Shown in pieces: positions 1 to 7,146 of a DNA stretch of 22,102 nt. A model generated the notes under the pieces. The model worked only from the letters and a program-made list of their open reading frames with translations, had not been told where the DNA came from and made no database searches. How positions within the stretch are numbered: position 1 is the stretch's first letter; each line of letters opens with the position of its first letter. The translations under genes were made by a program, and so were the position numbers. Source of the DNA: DASVTR01 sp033855775 (GTDB lineage Bacteria; Acidobacteriota; Blastocatellia; Pyrinomonadales; Pyrinomonadaceae); contig JAWVFT010000064.1 in the NCBI GenBank assembly GCA_033855775.1, positions 1 through 22,102 of the forward strand, written 5' to 3'.

Positions 1-2
1 CA

Positions 3-140
3 GACGAGCGGCTGGCCCCGAAACAGTGGCGCCTGCTTGCGCCCGCAGAGGTCATTCGCCTCATGAAAAAGCGACCGGAAAAGAGGCCGCCCGCCAAGTC
101 TAAAGCGCGCGGCGCGAGTCACGGCGGGCGACGTGGTTAG
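3..140 (+). CDS. C-terminal fragment, probable RluB/RsuA-family rRNA pseudouridine synthase
   Basis: This is an open frame entering from the left edge and ending at TAG 138-140, giving the last 45 residues of a protein. The fragment reads LAPKQWRLLAPAEVIRLMKK and then turns into a strongly basic, low-complexity tail rich in Lys, Arg, Pro and Gly. The pattern Leu-x-Pro-x-x-Trp-Arg-x-Leu-x-x-x-Glu-Val-x-x-Leu resembles the C-terminus of RluB/RsuA pseudouridine synthases, which often carry basic RNA-binding tails. The catalytic domain lies outside the window, so the assignment rests on the tail alone. Another RNA-binding enzyme is possible. A heptad-repeat hairpin starts 12 nt after the stop codon. 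Confidence 0.45.
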   Translation, partial: DERLAPKQWRLLAPAEVIRLMKKRPEKRPPAKSKARGASHGGRRG

Positions 141-152
141 GGTACAATGAAC

Positions 153-235
153 GAGTGATAAGTGATAGGTGATAGGCAGTAAGAGAAACGCTTTTATCTC
201 ATCACCTATCATCTATTACCTATCACGGCTTTAAG
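153..235. repeat. Heptad-repeat hairpin element, copy A
   Basis: The left arm has heptads of the form GTGATAA/GTGATAG. The right arm, read on the other strand, has GTGATAG, GTAATAG, ATGATAG and GTGATGA in the same 7-nt phase. Between them is a core AAACGCTTTTATC (186-198) that resembles the 14-nt core of copies E, F and G. The right end reads GGCTTTAAG, the complement of the TTAAAGC terminus seen in other copies. The element fills the space between the upstream stop codon and the next gene. Its right end runs into AAGGGG (233-238), which sits 5 nt before the acyl-CoA dehydrogenase ATG. Confidence 0.8.
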
Positions 236-243
236 GGGTCATT

Positions 244-1386
244 ATGGAATTTGAGTTGAGTGACGACCAGCAGCAGGTGAAGGCGAGCGTGCGCGAGTTT
301 GCCGAAGCAGAGATTGCGCCGCACGTGATGGAGTGGGACGAGGCGCAGCATTTCCCTGTCGAGTTGTTGCCGAAGCTCGCAGACCTCGGCTTGATGGGCG
401 TCATCTTCCCGGAAGCTTATGGCGGCGCGGGCATGGGCTACATCGAATACGCGACTATCATCGAAGAACTGTCGCGCGTTGACGGCTCGGTCGGCATCAG
501 CGTCGCCGCGCACAATTCGCTCTGCTCCAACCACATCTACATGTTCGGCACCGAAGAGCAGAAGCAGAAGTTTCTCGTTCCGCTGGCGCGCGGCGAACGT
601 CTCGGCGCGTGGGGCCTGACGGAGGCGAGCGCCGGTTCGGACGCGGGCGGCACGCGCACTACGGCGGTCAGGCAAAACGGCGGTTGGGTCGTCAACGGCT
701 CGAAGAATTTCATCACGCACGCCATTCACGGCGACACGTGCGTCGCCGTCGCTGCGACCGACCGCGCCAAAGGCAACAAGGGCATCACGGCTTTCATCTT
801 CGAGAAGGGCATGAACGGATTCGCGCCCGCCAAGAAGGAGAACAAGCTCGGCCTGCGCGCTTCGGAGACGGCGAGCGTCGTCTTCGAGGATTGCTATGTG
901 CCGGACGAAAATCGTCTCGGCGAAGAAGGTCGCGGGTTCATCAACGCCCTGGAGATTCTGGACGGCGGGCGCATTTCGATTGCGGCTCTGGCCGTCGGCA
1001 TCGCGCAGGGCGCGTATGAATCGGCGGTGCGTTACGCGAAAGAGCGCGAGCAGTTCGGCAAACCGATTGCGGAGTTTCAGGCGATCCAATTCAAGCTCGC
1101 TGACATGGCCGTGCAGATTGAAGCCGCGCGCCTGTTGATGTACCGCGCAGCTTATCTCAAGGACAACGGCAAGAAGGTGACGAAGGAATCTTCGATGGCC
1201 AAGCTCTTCGCCGGGGAGATGAGCGTGCGTGTCTGCGAAGAAGCGATTCAGATTCACGGCGGCTACGGCTACACGAAAGATTACCCGCCCGAAAAATACT
1301 GGCGCGACTCGAAGCTCTGCACCATCGGCGAAGGCACTTCCGAAATCCAGCGCATGGTGATTGCGCGGCAATTGTTAAAGCAGTGA
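244..1386 (+). CDS. Acyl-CoA dehydrogenase
   Basis: This 380-residue flavoprotein has normal length for the soluble acyl-CoA dehydrogenase family, which oxidises an acyl-CoA to the 2,3-enoyl-CoA using FAD and passes electrons to ETF. The N-terminal helical domain covers about residues 1-115. The FAD/substrate region has AWGLTEASAGSDAGG (122-136) and the middle beta domain includes NGSKNFITHA (151-160). The C-terminal helical domain has REQFGKPIAEFQAIQFKLADM (268-288) and IHGGYGYTKDYP (337-348). The signature IGEGTSEIQRMVIAR contains the likely catalytic Glu363. ATG 244 has an AAGGGG Shine-Dalgarno. MeaB and methylmalonyl-CoA epimerase follow, which suggests a branched-chain or short-chain acyl-CoA substrate, but specificity cannot be read from sequence. 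The last codons and TGA lie inside repeat copy B. Confidence 0.95.
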   Translation: MEFELSDDQQQVKASVREFAEAEIAPHVMEWDEAQHFPVELLPKLADLGLMGVIFPEAYGGAGMGYIEYATIIEELSRVDGSVGISVAAHNSLCSNHIYMFGTEEQKQKFLVPLARGERLGAWGLTEASAGSDAGGTRTTAVRQNGGWVVNGSKNFITHAIHGDTCVAVAATDRAKGNKGITAFIFEKGMNGFAPAKKENKLGLRASETASVVFEDCYVPDENRLGEEGRGFINALEILDGGRISIAALAVGIAQGAYESAVRYAKEREQFGKPIAEFQAIQFKLADMAVQIEAARLLMYRAAYLKDNGKKVTKESSMAKLFAGEMSVRVCEEAIQIHGGYGYTKDYPPEKYWRDSKLCTIGEGTSEIQRMVIARQLLKQ

Positions 1387-1457
1387 CAAGTGACGAGTGA
1401 CGAGCGACAAGGTAAAGAACTTGCTCTTGCTCATCACTCGTCGCTTTGTCGCTCATT
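1375..1457. repeat. Heptad-repeat hairpin element, copy B
   Basis: The element starts TTAAAGCAGTGACAAGTGA and has about four left-arm heptads (GTGACAA, GTGACGA, GTGACGA, GCGACAA), a centre of about 20 nt, and a right arm. Read on the other strand, the right arm gives GCGACAA, GCGACGA and GTGATGA, with one extra base between the first two. Many arm differences are T/C transitions that leave G-U pairs on one RNA strand. The left end contains the last codons and stop of acyl-CoA dehydrogenase. The right end stops about 10 nt before the MeaB ATG. Confidence 0.85.
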
Positions 1458-1466
1458 ATTGTTTCA

Positions 1467-2438
1467 ATGAGCACAGCAGAGACTTCATCGTCTATTGAAC
1501 GTATCCTCGCGGGCGACACGCGCGCGGTGGCTCGCGCCATCTCGAAGGTTGAGGATGGGACGAACGGTTCCGCCGAGTTGATGAAGGAGATTTTCCCGCG
1601 CACGGGGCGCAGCCTCGTCGTCGGCATAACGGGTTCGCCCGGCGCTGGAAAATCGTCGCTCGTTGACAAGCTGGCTCTGCTTTATCGCGGGCGCAATGAG
1701 CGCGTCGGCATTGTTTGCGTTGACCCTTCAAGCCCGTTTTCGGGCGGCGCGATTTTGGGCGACCGCATCAGAATGCAGGCTTTGGGATTGGACAGCAACG
1801 TCTTCATTCGTTCGATGGCGACGCGCGGAAATCTGGGCGGGTTGGCCCGCGCGACCGTTGACGCGGTGGCGATTCTGGATGCCGCGGGCTACGGCAAGAT
1901 TATCGTCGAGACGGTGGGCGTCGGGCAGGATGAAGTGGAGATAGTCAAGGCGGCTGACGTTTCCGTGGTCGTGCTGGTGCCGGGCATGGGCGACGACATA
2001 CAGGCTATCAAAGCCGGGATTATGGAAATCGGCGATGTCTTCGTCATCAACAAGGCAGACCGCGAAGGCGTGTTGCGGACGGAGAAAGAGTTGGAGGCTC
2101 TGCTCTCTCTGGCGATGCGCCCGGATAATTGGAACCCGCCGATTATCAAAACCATTGCGACCGAAGGCAAAGGCGTCTCCGACCTGGCCGCGGCCATCGA
2201 GAGCTATCGTGAGTTTCAGCAACGCGGGGAAGCAAGCACGACGCGGCGTCAGGCGATTGCGCGCTGGCGCATTTTGGAACTCCTGCGCGAACGCCTGCTG
2301 GCGCAAACCCTCGGCGCCGATTCGGCATCAGAACGGCTCGAACATCTCGCCGCAGAAGTCGCCGCCAAGCGGCGCGACCCCTACTCGGCAGTGGACGAAC
2401 TCATCAACGCTTCCGCCCCGGCCAGCAAGATTGGATGA
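1467..2438 (+). CDS. meaB: MeaB/ArgK-type GTPase, methylmalonyl-CoA mutase chaperone
   Basis: This is a 323-residue P-loop GTPase of the MeaB/ArgK (LAO/AO transport ATPase-named) family, which protects and reactivates adenosylcobalamin-dependent acyl-CoA mutases. Visible motifs are the Walker A GITGSPGAGKSSL (53-65), VDPSSP (85-90), the switch segment ETVGVGQDEVE (148-158) and the guanine-specificity motif NKAD (195-198). An in-frame TTG at 1446 would add seven residues, but it lies in the right arm of a repeat, so ATG 1467 is preferred. No clear Shine-Dalgarno is present. Methylmalonyl-CoA epimerase follows 93 nt later, consistent with the methylmalonyl-CoA branch of propionate metabolism. 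No mutase gene is in the window. Confidence 0.93.
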   Translation: MSTAETSSSIERILAGDTRAVARAISKVEDGTNGSAELMKEIFPRTGRSLVVGITGSPGAGKSSLVDKLALLYRGRNERVGIVCVDPSSPFSGGAILGDRIRMQALGLDSNVFIRSMATRGNLGGLARATVDAVAILDAAGYGKIIVETVGVGQDEVEIVKAADVSVVVLVPGMGDDIQAIKAGIMEIGDVFVINKADREGVLRTEKELEALLSLAMRPDNWNPPIIKTIATEGKGVSDLAAAIESYREFQQRGEASTTRRQAIARWRILELLRERLLAQTLGADSASERLEHLAAEVAAKRRDPYSAVDELINASAPASKIG

Positions 2439-2531
2439 ACTAAATATCGCTCGGCTTGCGCCACGCGCGGCGAGCCTTGATGAGCTTGAAGCGCGAAACC
2501 ACCAGCGCGGAAGTTGAGCCTCTGAAGCCGA

Positions 2532-2966
2532 ATGAAAATTGAGCACATCGGAATTGCGACGCGAGCGTTGGATGAAGCGCTCGCTTTCTGGCGAGACGCT
2601 TTGGGGCTTGAAGTCGTCGAGACGGAAGAGGTCGCGGAGCAGAAAGTGAGGGTGGCAATGCTGCCCGTCGGCGAGTCGCGCGTCGAGTTGTTGGAGCCGA
2701 CGAGCGATGATTCGCCTATCGCCAAATTTATCGCCAAACGCGGCGCGGGCATACATCACATCGCCGTCCGCGTCGAAGATATACGCGAGAGCCTCGGACG
2801 TTTGAAAGAGCAAGGAATACGTTTGATTGATGAAACGCCGCGCATCGGCGCAGGCGGTTGTCTGGTAGCCTTCGTTCACCCATCCGCGGCGAACGGCGTG
2901 CTGCTTGAATTAGTAGAGCACACTCAGTCACACACCGAACAGATTACTGTTGGCCCGGATGAGTGA
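2532..2966 (+). CDS. mce: Methylmalonyl-CoA epimerase
   Basis: This 144-residue VOC (glyoxalase/bleomycin) superfamily protein has the usual epimerase length. It interconverts (R)- and (S)-methylmalonyl-CoA. The two beta-alpha-beta-beta-beta modules are visible: IEHIGIATRALDEALAFW at the start and GAGIHHIAVRVEDI near 72-84. Metal ligands expected for the family are present as His5, His76 (second His of GIHHIAV) and Glu126 in VLLELVE. An acidic residue and Pro follow at ELLEP (52-56). The 93-nt spacer after meaB has no evident gene and no strong Shine-Dalgarno precedes ATG 2532. Its placement beside meaB supports the call. Confidence 0.92.
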   Translation: MKIEHIGIATRALDEALAFWRDALGLEVVETEEVAEQKVRVAMLPVGESRVELLEPTSDDSPIAKFIAKRGAGIHHIAVRVEDIRESLGRLKEQGIRLIDETPRIGAGGCLVAFVHPSAANGVLLELVEHTQSHTEQITVGPDE

Positions 2967-2984
2967 ATTTTAAGGAGTCGTTTA

Positions 2985-4646
2985 ATGAAGACCTGTCCAG
3001 AATGCGAAACAATTTTAAGTGAAGGCCAGCGTGCATGTCCGAACTGCGGAGCGGAGGTAGCTGAAGGCATCGTGACTGAAGAGACGACGGCAGCGGAAAC
3101 AACGTCAACGCCTCAAGCCGACACGGAGGCAGAGACGGTCGCCGCTGCGCCGTCAAGCAGCGCGGAGACTTCCGGCGCTGCAACAAACACGACGACATCG
3201 ACGACGAGCGCGTCGTCAACTCGTGCCGCCACGGCTCCCGCCAGAAAGGCTGCGGCGAAGGCCGGGCAGGGAATGTCCGCCACGACGAAAGGCTTGATTG
3301 CGGCGGTGGTGGCGATAGCTTTCGCCGCCGGTCTCATCGTTTGGCAGGTGAAGGCCAGCCGCGCCAAGCATGTCAACCTCACGCCGCAGGACATGGCCTT
3401 GCTCGCCAAAGATCAGGACCCGCGCATGCAGATGCAGTTGGCCTCAAGCGATGAAGCGCGCAAAGAGTTTGCCAAGAACATACGCGAAGTGCTGGCTCTC
3501 AGCGAAGAGGCCAGAGCCGCCGGCATCGCAGACCAACCGGCGGTCAAACGCCAGTTGGCCTTGATGCGCTCGCTGATTATCGCCAACGCATACTTGAAGA
3601 AGAAACAGCAGGAAGCGCCCGGCGTCTCGCCGCTCAGCAGCATTCCGCAGGCGGAAGTTGACGCGTTTCTGAAAGAGCCGGGCGTTGATGAAAAGTTTAA
3701 GCAGTTCATCGAAGACGCGCAGGGACTCGGCTTGATTCCCGCGGGCCAGCAGATACCGGAAGCCCAACTCGCGCAGATTAAGACGCAGTGGGCGCAGGTC
3801 TTCGTCGCCGAACGCCAAGCCATCAAGGCCGGGTTGGACAAAGACAAGGGCGTCGAGTTGCAACTGATGCTTCAGGAAGCGCGCGTGCTCGTCAACGAAT
3901 ACGGCGAGAAGCAACTCGCTCCCAAGATTAAGGCGAGCGATCAGGAGATTGACGAGTACATCGCCAAGCACCCGGAGTTTGACCCGAGCAAGGCCAAGGC
4001 CAAGGCCGAAGACATCCTTAAGCGCGCCCGCGCCGGAGAAGATTTCGCCGCGCTCGCCAAAGAGTTTTCGACAGACCCCGGCAGCAAAGGCGAAGGCGGC
4101 GAGTTGGGCTGGTTCGGCCACGGAAAAATGGTCAAGCCCTTTGAGGACGCGGCCTTCTCGCTTCAGCCCGGACAGATTAGCGATGTTGTCGAATCCGATT
4201 TCGGATTTCACATCATCCAGGTCGAAGAGCGTGCCACTAAAAACGGCGACGACGGCAAGCCCGAAGAGCAAGTGCGCGCCCGCCACATCTTGATTGCGAA
4301 GGGGCCGACCGAGCAGCCCAACCAGTTTGGGCCGCCGCAGGCTCCGCGCGAACAGGCGCGGGCCGCCGTCGAAAAAGAGAAGCGCGAAAAGGTCATCGAA
4401 GAGATAGTCAAGCGCACGCGTGTGAGCGTGGCGGACAACTTCGAAGTGGCTAAGCCGGAAATGCCCAAGCAATCTCAGGGCATGCCTCCGGGCGGCGCGC
4501 CTCCGCCGGGAATGGAAGAAGACGTTGCTCCCGAACCGCCTCCTGCGCCTGCGCCGAAGGGACAGCCGGACAGCGACGCGACGCCGAAGACGGGCGCGCA
4601 GCCCAAGAGCGGCGGCAACGCCGGAAAGCCTTCGCCCAAACGCTGA
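2985..4646 (+). CDS. Membrane-anchored parvulin-type peptidyl-prolyl isomerase with zinc ribbon
   Basis: This is a 553-residue SurA/PrsA-like protein. The order is an N-terminal zinc ribbon (Cys4, Cys7, Cys18, Cys21); a Thr/Ser/Ala-rich linker (about 30-98); one hydrophobic segment (about 103-122); a helical chaperone-like region (about 135-320) with HPEFDPSKAKAKAE; a parvulin core (about 338-416); and a Pro/Gly-rich tail (about 498-553). Parvulin motifs include FAALAKEFSTDPGS, GELGWFGHGKMVKPFEDAAF and FGFHIIQVEER. The zinc ribbon is probably cytoplasmic and the isomerase periplasmic, acting on envelope protein folding. Oddly, the RARHILI strand that normally opens a parvulin domain is found after the core, at 431-437. 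AAGGAG lies 8 nt before ATG 2985. A 21-nt imperfect tandem repeat spans the stop codon. Confidence 0.9.
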   Translation: MKTCPECETILSEGQRACPNCGAEVAEGIVTEETTAAETTSTPQADTEAETVAAAPSSSAETSGAATNTTTSTTSASSTRAATAPARKAAAKAGQGMSATTKGLIAAVVAIAFAAGLIVWQVKASRAKHVNLTPQDMALLAKDQDPRMQMQLASSDEARKEFAKNIREVLALSEEARAAGIADQPAVKRQLALMRSLIIANAYLKKKQQEAPGVSPLSSIPQAEVDAFLKEPGVDEKFKQFIEDAQGLGLIPAGQQIPEAQLAQIKTQWAQVFVAERQAIKAGLDKDKGVELQLMLQEARVLVNEYGEKQLAPKIKASDQEIDEYIAKHPEFDPSKAKAKAEDILKRARAGEDFAALAKEFSTDPGSKGEGGELGWFGHGKMVKPFEDAAFSLQPGQISDVVESDFGFHIIQVEERATKNGDDGKPEEQVRARHILIAKGPTEQPNQFGPPQAPREQARAAVEKEKREKVIEEIVKRTRVSVADNFEVAKPEMPKQSQGMPPGGAPPPGMEEDVAPEPPPAPAPKGQPDSDATPKTGAQPKSGGNAGKPSPKR

Positions 4647-4690
4647 AGCAGTTTGTCCAAACGTTGAAGCAGCCGGGCCGGGAAACTTGA

Positions 4691-5560
4691 ATGCAGTTTG
4701 GTGATTACCGCGTAGAGATTGTGCCCGACACAATCTTTCGGCTCGACGGCGGGGCGATGTTCGGCGTCGTCCCGCGCGCCCTCTGGTCGCAGGCTTGCGC
4801 GCCCGACGAGCACAATCGCATCCGCTTGAACATGAACTGCCTGTTCATTGAAACCGCGCGCGAACGCATCTTGATTGAAACCGGCATCGGCGAAAAATGG
4901 TCGCCCAGGCAAGCGGCGATGTACGGCATCGAGCGCGAGATGCCTTTGGCCGACTCACTGCGCGAGCGCGCCGGTGTCGGGCCGGAAGAGATTAGCATCG
5001 TCGTCAACACGCATCTGCATTTCGACCACGCGGGAGGCAACACGAAGCTCGACGCTGAAGGACTCGCCGTTCCATCTTTCCCGAACGCGCGTTACTACGT
5101 CTCGCGCGCAGAGCATGAGCACGCCGAGGCTCCGCACGAGCGCGACCGCGCCAGCTATCGACCGGACAACTGGCGACCGCTTGAGCAATCAGGACAGCTT
5201 GAATTGAAGGACGCTGATTACGAGGTCGTCCCCGGCTTGCGTATGGAGACAATCGCGGGGCATTCGCGTTCAATGCAATGCGCGCGGCTACAGCGCGACG
5301 GGCGCACGCTCTTCGGCTTCGCAGACCTTGTGCCGACGCGCGCGCACGTGCCGCTCGCTTGGATTATGGGCTTCGACCTTTATCCGGTCGAGACGCTCGA
5401 AGCGAAAAAGCGCCTGCTGCCGCAGGCCGCGCGCGAAGATTGGCTCTGCCTTTTTTATCACGATCCGGACGCGCCGCTCTGCCGCGTCATCGAAACAGAC
5501 GGCAAACTCCGCGCAGTCGGTTACGAAGAAGCGCAGAACGGCTTTGTTCCGGGTGAATGA
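4691..5560 (+). CDS. MBL-fold metallo-hydrolase
   Basis: This 289-residue protein has the metallo-beta-lactamase fold. The metal motif is THLHFDHAGG (His108, His110, Asp112, His113). His191 in AGHSRS, Asp212 in FADLVPT and His257 in FYHDPD occupy the places of the remaining ligands, so a two-metal site looks complete. The subfamily resembles lactonase-like or glyoxalase II-like hydrolases. There is no signal peptide, so it is probably cytoplasmic. The substrate cannot be inferred. The gene lies 44 nt after the prolyl isomerase and 45 nt before mtnP on the same strand, so co-transcription is plausible. The upstream ribosome-binding site is weak. Confidence 0.88.
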   Translation: MQFGDYRVEIVPDTIFRLDGGAMFGVVPRALWSQACAPDEHNRIRLNMNCLFIETARERILIETGIGEKWSPRQAAMYGIEREMPLADSLRERAGVGPEEISIVVNTHLHFDHAGGNTKLDAEGLAVPSFPNARYYVSRAEHEHAEAPHERDRASYRPDNWRPLEQSGQLELKDADYEVVPGLRMETIAGHSRSMQCARLQRDGRTLFGFADLVPTRAHVPLAWIMGFDLYPVETLEAKKRLLPQAAREDWLCLFYHDPDAPLCRVIETDGKLRAVGYEEAQNGFVPGE

Positions 5561-5605
5561 GTTTGAAGAAGCATTTAATTTGGCGATGAAAGCGGAAGAG
5601 AAAAG

Positions 5606-6478
5606 ATGACGACGGCGAAGATTGGCATTATCGGCGGCAGCGGGTTGTACCAGATGCCGGAGTTGGAAAACATCGAAGAGGTCAAGCTTGACACGCCGTT
5701 TGGCAGCCCGTCGGATGCTTACATCACGGGGACGCTCGAAGGCGTGCGCGTGGCTTTCCTGCCGCGTCACGGGCGCGGGCATCGCTTTACGCCGACGGAG
5801 TTGCCGTTTCGGGCCAACATCTACGGGATGAAAATGCTCGGCGTCGAGCGTATCCTGTCGGCTTCGGCGGTCGGCTCTTTGCAAGAGCAGTATGCGCCGC
5901 TCGACATGGTTATCCCTGACCAATTCTTTGACCGCACGCGGGCGCGGGCGCACGAGTCAACCTTCTTCGGCGAAGGCATCGTCGCGCACGTCACCTTCGC
6001 TCATCCGGTCTGCGCTGAACTCGGCGATGTGCTGGAAGCGTCATGCGGCGCGGCGTCTGTGAAGACGCATCGCGGCGGCACGTACCTGTGCATGGAAGGG
6101 CCAGCCTTTTCGACGAAGGCCGAATCCAACGTCTATCGCTCGTGGGGCATGGATGTCATCGGCATGACCAACTTGCAGGAAGCGAAGCTGGCGCGCGAAG
6201 CCGAAATTTGCTACGCCACGCTCGCCCTCGTCACAGACTACGATTGCTGGCACGAATCGCACGACGCCGTTTCGGTCGAAGCGGTCATCGAATACCTGAA
6301 CAAGAACGTACGCAACGCGCAACTCATTATGCGCGAAGCCGTCAAACAATTGGCCGCCCGCCCGCGCGCATGCGACTGCGGCGCGGCCCTCAAGAACGCC
6401 ATCTTTACGCCGCCCGATTTATGGCCCGCGGCGACGAAGAAAAAGTTGGAAGCGATACTTAAGAGCAGTGACAAGTGA
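5606..6478 (+). CDS. mtnP: S-methyl-5'-thioadenosine phosphorylase
   Basis: This 290-residue enzyme belongs to the trimeric PNP/MTAP family. It phosphorolyses methylthioadenosine to adenine and methylthioribose-1-phosphate in methionine salvage. Motifs include IGIIGGSGLYQ at the N-terminus, LPRHGRGHRFTPTELPFRAN (52-71), SASAVGSL (85-92), MEGPAFSTKAES (163-174) and MTNLQEAKLAREAEICYA (187-204). LVTDYDCWHESHD (208-220) has the two Asp residues (211, 213) expected of nucleoside-binding MTAP enzymes. A methylthioinosine preference cannot be excluded. GGAAGAG precedes ATG 5606. The last five residues and TGA fall inside repeat copy C, so the C-terminus LKSSDK may be element-derived. Confidence 0.93.
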   Translation: MTTAKIGIIGGSGLYQMPELENIEEVKLDTPFGSPSDAYITGTLEGVRVAFLPRHGRGHRFTPTELPFRANIYGMKMLGVERILSASAVGSLQEQYAPLDMVIPDQFFDRTRARAHESTFFGEGIVAHVTFAHPVCAELGDVLEASCGAASVKTHRGGTYLCMEGPAFSTKAESNVYRSWGMDVIGMTNLQEAKLAREAEICYATLALVTDYDCWHESHDAVSVEAVIEYLNKNVRNAQLIMREAVKQLAARPRACDCGAALKNAIFTPPDLWPAATKKKLEAILKSSDK

Positions 6479-6570
6479 CGAGTAACAAGTGACAAGTCAA
6501 AGCCTTTAGCTCAATGCCTGCGGCTCGTTGCTTGTTCCTGCTCGTCACTTGTCACTTGTCACTGCCTTTG
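6458..6570. repeat. Heptad-repeat hairpin element, copy C
   Basis: The left end reads CTTAAGAGCAGTGACAAGTG. The right end, read on the other strand, reads CAAAGGCAGTGACAAGTGAC. Both arms carry GTGACAA/GTGACGA heptads in phase, four on the left and at least three on the right, with only one or two differences when aligned. The centre is about 45 nt. The left end contains the mtnP stop codon. The right end abuts the GGAGG (6570-6574) ribosome-binding site of the next gene, so the element occupies nearly the whole intergenic space. Confidence 0.87.
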
Positions 6571-6579
6571 GAGGTTTTT

Positions 6580-7014
6580 ATGAAGAACGTTTTAATGATG
6601 AGTTTGCTGGCGCTGGCTGTGATTTGCGTTGCGCCGTCGGCGCGGGCGCAGGGAACTGCGAAGACCGGGCCGGACGCTTCGACCGTCCGCGACCCTGAGA
6701 TTGAGCAGGACTCGCGGCACAATCTGGAAGTCGCGCGCCAGTATTTCAAGTTGAAAAAGGCTTACGTGGCGGCGCTCGCGCGTTGCGAAGAGATACTCGC
6801 GGGCAACCCGAATTTTGCGCGGATAGACGAAGTGCTCTACATCGCCGGAGCGAGCAGCCTGCGTCTCTCGCAGAAGCATGGCAAGCAGTCTACAAAGACG
6901 CCGCCGGATAAGTTGCGCGAAGATGCGCGCGAATATCTCTCCCGCCTCGCCAAAGATTTTCCCGACAGCGAATTTCATGGGCTGGCGGAAAAAGAGTTAA
7001 GCACAATCAAGTAG
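6580..7014 (+). CDS. Secreted TPR/BamD-like small protein
   Basis: This is a 144-residue protein starting at ATG 6580, with GGAGG 5 nt upstream. A signal peptide is clear: MKNV, then a hydrophobic stretch (about 5-18), then a likely cleavage site after SARA or SARAQ (about 22-24). The mature part is helical and resembles a BamD/YbgF-type tetratricopeptide region: RHNLEVARQYFKLKKAYVA, a Cys-Glu-Glu-Ile-Leu helix, a basic loop, and AREYLSRLAKDFPDSEFHGL. No lipobox Cys is present, so it is probably a soluble periplasmic protein. Its role is unknown; cell-envelope assembly is only suggested by fold. An in-frame ATG at 6514 lies within the repeat and was not chosen. Confidence 0.75.
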   Translation: MKNVLMMSLLALAVICVAPSARAQGTAKTGPDASTVRDPEIEQDSRHNLEVARQYFKLKKAYVAALARCEEILAGNPNFARIDEVLYIAGASSLRLSQKHGKQSTKTPPDKLREDAREYLSRLAKDFPDSEFHGLAEKELSTIK

Positions 7015-7146
7015 AGCCGGAGACGTTGGCCGGGAGCAAGGAAGCAAGGAAGCGGAGAAGCGCAGCGCTTGGCCGTTGTTGATTCGCGCTTCCCGATTCT
7101 GAATTCTGACCTCTGTTTTACGGCTCTCAATTTCAAAGGAGAATCC

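Noticed and set aside
223..1371. 382-residue open frame on the minus strand
   Set aside because: It is a shadow of acyl-CoA dehydrogenase with no motif and Arg/Ala/Leu bias.
1446..1466. TTG start for MeaB seven codons upstream
   Set aside because: These codons are part of the hairpin arm of repeat copy B. ATG 1467 gives the usual N-terminus.
2439..2531. Frameshifted C-terminal extension of MeaB (repeated LDEL-like text in another frame)
   Set aside because: MeaB already ends at the normal family length. The similarity comes from a short imperfect nucleotide repeat and has no family support.
3444..4733. 429-residue open frame on the minus strand
   Set aside because: It lies opposite the well-supported prolyl isomerase gene. 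Its Arg/Leu-rich composition is typical of antisense shadows in GC-rich genes.
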